Origin: CAZMJG01 sp964576365
GTDB taxonomy: Bacteria; Patescibacteriota; Microgenomatia; UBA1406; GWC2-37-13
Direction: 5' to 3'
Length of the DNA stretch: 14,338 bases
Assembly (NCBI GenBank): GCA_964576365.1
Contig: CAZNUT010000035.1
Span: forward strand, 1-14,338
Within the stretch, counting starts at the first letter, position 1. Every line of letters starts with the position of its first letter. Positions 12,584 to 14,338 of this stretch are shown here, in pieces. Below the pieces are notes generated by a model. That model made no database searches, had not been told where the DNA came from, and saw only the letters and a list, made by a program, of their open reading frames with translations. The position numbers were made by a program, and so were the translations under genes.

Positions 12584-14338
12584 ATGCATAGACTGCTTAA
12601 TTTTATCAGGAAACATAAAATCCTCACTATTGTTATTGGAGTTGGTTTTATTTTTCAGATGAGCGTAATGATGCCAAGCGGCAGTTATTACTGTTTTGAA
12701 AACGGGTGCGGTTTTGCTTTTTGGGGTGTACACAGTTTTGATGCGTTGTGGCATCTTGAAATAGCTGGTTCGTCATTTGTTACTTCTCCTGCCCGTGTGC
12801 CGACTTTTGCAGGTGCGACTCTTTCGGGATACAACATCCTCATGGATTGGTTTATTTTTGCTTTGTCTGAGATTGGCATTTCTCCACTATTTACGTTGTT
12901 TAAGATTATTCCGCTTTTTTGGTTTATTGCATATACTGCATCCATACTTTTTTTTGCCAAAGCATATCGGCCGAAACACTCATTTTTTGCTGTTGTATTG
13001 CTCGGAGTTTTGTATTTTGCCGGACATCTTGGATATTTGTTACAACTGTATCATCACGGTTCGATACTTAAAGGAGCACAATCGTTTTCGCTTCAATCAC
13101 TTACAACACTGCTCAATACTCAATTTGCGCTTACGCTGCCATTTCTGATGTTGATGTTTGGATTATTGGCCAGAAGACAGTTTTCCTGGAAAACTACCAT
13201 TATGTTTGCTCTATCAACTGCAATTATCATAGGGCTCAAGTTTTATGGAGGGGTGATAGCGGTTTTTTTATGTGCATTTTATTTACTAGATCATTTTTTG
13301 ATCCAGAGAAGAATCGTTACAACAGTCTTTCAAGGTCTTATTATTGGAATTTGTGTTATTGCGAGCGTATACGTTGTCTATGATCCCTTGCGGGCTTCAT
13401 CAAGTGGAAGTATTTTTGTTTTTTCTCCATTTGCGATTGTGCACTCGGTGATAGAAGAGATTGATATGGTGTACTTACCCGATCTTGTCAATGCGCGTTA
13501 TTTCCTGTATGCACAGGGACATTGGGGGCCGCGGTTGGTGGCGATCGAGTTATTGAGTGCATTGCTGTATTTTATTATCAATTTTGGCATGCGTGTTGCC
13601 GGAATGATTTTTGTACTTTGGAAAATGTTACGCAATAAATCTTCGAGATTGGAAATATATATCTTTTTGACGATATTATTCAGTTTTACTCTTTCTGTGA
13701 GTCTTATTCAAAAAGGGGACTGGTGGAATACGGTGCAGTTTTCATATTACGGGATTGTATTTGCAGGCATCCTGTTTGCGGATTTATTATTTCACCTCAT
13801 AAATTCCGGGAAAAAATGGAAGACCGGACTGGCAGTTTTTCTTGTTATTTTGTCCCTTCCTTCAAATATTTCTGTCATCAACACCTTCTGGTTTTCAATG
13901 CCACCCTATATTCCCCAGGAAGAAATGCAGGCATTGAAGGTATTGAAGGAGCAGTCAGACGGCATAGTGTTTACCTCATTTGATCAAAAGAAAAATATGA
14001 GGCATCCTCTATCGTCGTATGAAAATACCGGATATGTAGCAGCTTTCACCGGTAAGCAGCTGTATTTGGGACATCTTGGACCTCTTACGATCATTGGGGT
14101 TGATTACAAGCCACGTCTTGAGAGAGTGAGAAAAAAAGATTGTTCTGTTTTTCGGGAAGTTGACTATATTTATCTGACCAAATGGCAGGATGGGAAATTG
14201 CTGACCATGTGTAAAAAGGAAATGAAGAGGTTTGGAAAAATATACGACTCAAAATCTGTCGTGATATGGAAAGGAAAAAGAACAATCTATTGCGCTAGCA
14301 GAGTTCCCCATCACTGGAGCGAAGCGCAAGGGATGGGG
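12584..14338 (+). CDS. Large GT-C-like membrane protein, open at the right edge
   Basis: This frame is open from ATG 12584 to the last base (585 codons, no stop). It has about ten membrane helices and a soluble C-terminal domain from about residue 442. Asp53 in HSFDALWHLE (50-59) and GYNILMDWF (82-90) form a first-loop pattern seen in uncharacterised bacterial membrane proteins related to GT-C transferases. ENTGYVAAFTGKQLYLGH (480-497) resembles the late motif of the same proteins. A surface-sugar role is inferred; a non-enzymatic membrane protein is possible. Protein-like sequence seems to end near KSVVIWKGKR. The remaining codons run through inverted repeats (from 14290), so the natural stop may have been lost or may lie just past the edge. 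No Shine-Dalgarno motif precedes the ATG, 20 bp from the divergent GT2 gene. Confidence 0.85.
   Translation, partial: MHRLLNFIRKHKILTIVIGVGFIFQMSVMMPSGSYYCFENGCGFAFWGVHSFDALWHLEIAGSSFVTSPARVPTFAGATLSGYNILMDWFIFALSEIGISPLFTLFKIIPLFWFIAYTASILFFAKAYRPKHSFFAVVLLGVLYFAGHLGYLLQLYHHGSILKGAQSFSLQSLTTLLNTQFALTLPFLMLMFGLLARRQFSWKTTIMFALSTAIIIGLKFYGGVIAVFLCAFYLLDHFLIQRRIVTTVFQGLIIGICVIASVYVVYDPLRASSSGSIFVFSPFAIVHSVIEEIDMVYLPDLVNARYFLYAQGHWGPRLVAIELLSALLYFIINFGMRVAGMIFVLWKMLRNKSSRLEIYIFLTILFSFTLSVSLIQKGDWWNTVQFSYYGIVFAGILFADLLFHLINSGKKWKTGLAVFLVILSLPSNISVINTFWFSMPPYIPQEEMQALKVLKEQSDGIVFTSFDQKKNMRHPLSSYENTGYVAAFTGKQLYLGHLGPLTIIGVDYKPRLERVRKKDCSVFREVDYIYLTKWQDGKLLTMCKKEMKRFGKIYDSKSVVIWKGKRTIYCASRVPHHWSEAQGMG
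12600..12608 (-). promoter_or_regulatory. Extended -10-like box for the GT2 gene, inside the 12584 gene
   Basis: On the minus strand TGATAAAAT matches the extended -10 form with one mismatch. Transcription would start near 12593, leaving a leader of about 30 bases that carries the AGAAGGT ribosome binding site. No -35 box is evident. Confidence 0.3.
14290..14338. repeat. Interleaved inverted repeats at the right edge
   Basis: Two perfect 7-bp arm pairs alternate: TTGCGCT (14290-14296) with AGCGCAA (14323-14329), and CCCCATC (14306-14312) with GATGGGG (14332-14338). Because the arms interleave, the two stems cannot form as simple nested hairpins; they are alternatives or a pseudoknot. The second pair has a 19-base loop containing GGAGCGAAGCG. 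The stretch is more GC-rich than its surroundings and coincides with the end of recognisable protein sequence in the gene it interrupts. The right arm reaches the last base, so the element may extend further. Confidence 0.5.

Noticed and set aside
12777..13148. 123-codon plus-strand frame
   Set aside because: It is in a different frame from the long open frame 12584-14338, which has much better protein character over the same bases.
14306..14338. CCCCATC/GATGGGG hairpin as an intrinsic terminator for the 12584 gene
   Set aside because: The frame is still open across it, the loop is 19 bases, and any T run would lie beyond the window; a repeat element is at least as likely.
1..14338. Recoding of TGA as glycine (SR1/Gracilibacteria code)
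   Set aside because: TGA ends several genes exactly at family-appropriate lengths and overlaps, for example at 139 and 7570, and no gene needs TGA readthrough.
1..14338. Defence, toxin-antitoxin, phage or transposase genes
   Set aside because: Every supported gene except the left-edge fragment is a glycosyltransferase or related membrane protein; no such motifs were found.

Overview
The window looks like a stretch of cell-envelope glycan genes from an AT-rich bacterium that uses the standard bacterial code: genes end in TAA, TAG and TGA, and tryptophan is TGG. Extreme packing, weak or absent Shine-Dalgarno motifs, and a pile-up of divergent GT-C membrane proteins are all reminiscent of Patescibacteria (CPR, e.g. 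Parcubacteria-like lineages). That assignment is inference; no marker gene is present.

Layout, left to right. (1) 1-177 (+) is the C-terminal tail of an unrecognised protein. (2) 139-4636 (-) is a run of four genes, transcribed right to left: a WaaE-like GT2 transferase, a GT4 transferase, a WbbL-like GT2 transferase, and a GT39-type (PMT_2) membrane transferase. The first two overlap by 29 bp and the last two by 23 bp, with 200 bp without a gene between the pairs. (3) 4686-6206 (+) is a GT-C-like membrane protein. (4) 6203-9126 (-) holds two more GT-C-like proteins joined by an ATGA overlap. The proteins of (3) and (4) share three motif blocks and are paralogues. (5) 9109-11763 (+) holds a classical PMT_2/ArnT-like protein, a short octamer repeat, and an MptB-like polyprenyl-phosphate mannosyltransferase-type protein. 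(6) 11745-12563 (-) is a GT2 rhamnosyltransferase-like protein. (7) 12584-14338 (+) is a large membrane protein that stays open to the right edge, where its reading frame enters an inverted-repeat element.

How the genes may work together (inference from families). Four soluble transferases (three GT2, one GT4) would build an oligosaccharide from nucleotide sugars on the inner face of the membrane. Five or six GT-C-type membrane proteins would then add sugars from polyprenyl-phosphate donors on the outer face. No sugar-nucleotide synthesis gene, flippase, polymerase or polyprenyl-phosphate-sugar synthase lies in the window, so those steps must be encoded elsewhere.

The strand switches six times. 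Convergent pairs overlap at their ends, one divergent pair overlaps at its 5' ends, and the other two divergent pairs are 20 and 49 bp apart. I see no defence system, mobile-element gene, CRISPR array, tRNA or rRNA. The most notable points are the GT-C paralogue family, the reciprocal promoters inside neighbouring genes, a probable leaderless start at 4701, and the interleaved inverted repeats at the right edge.
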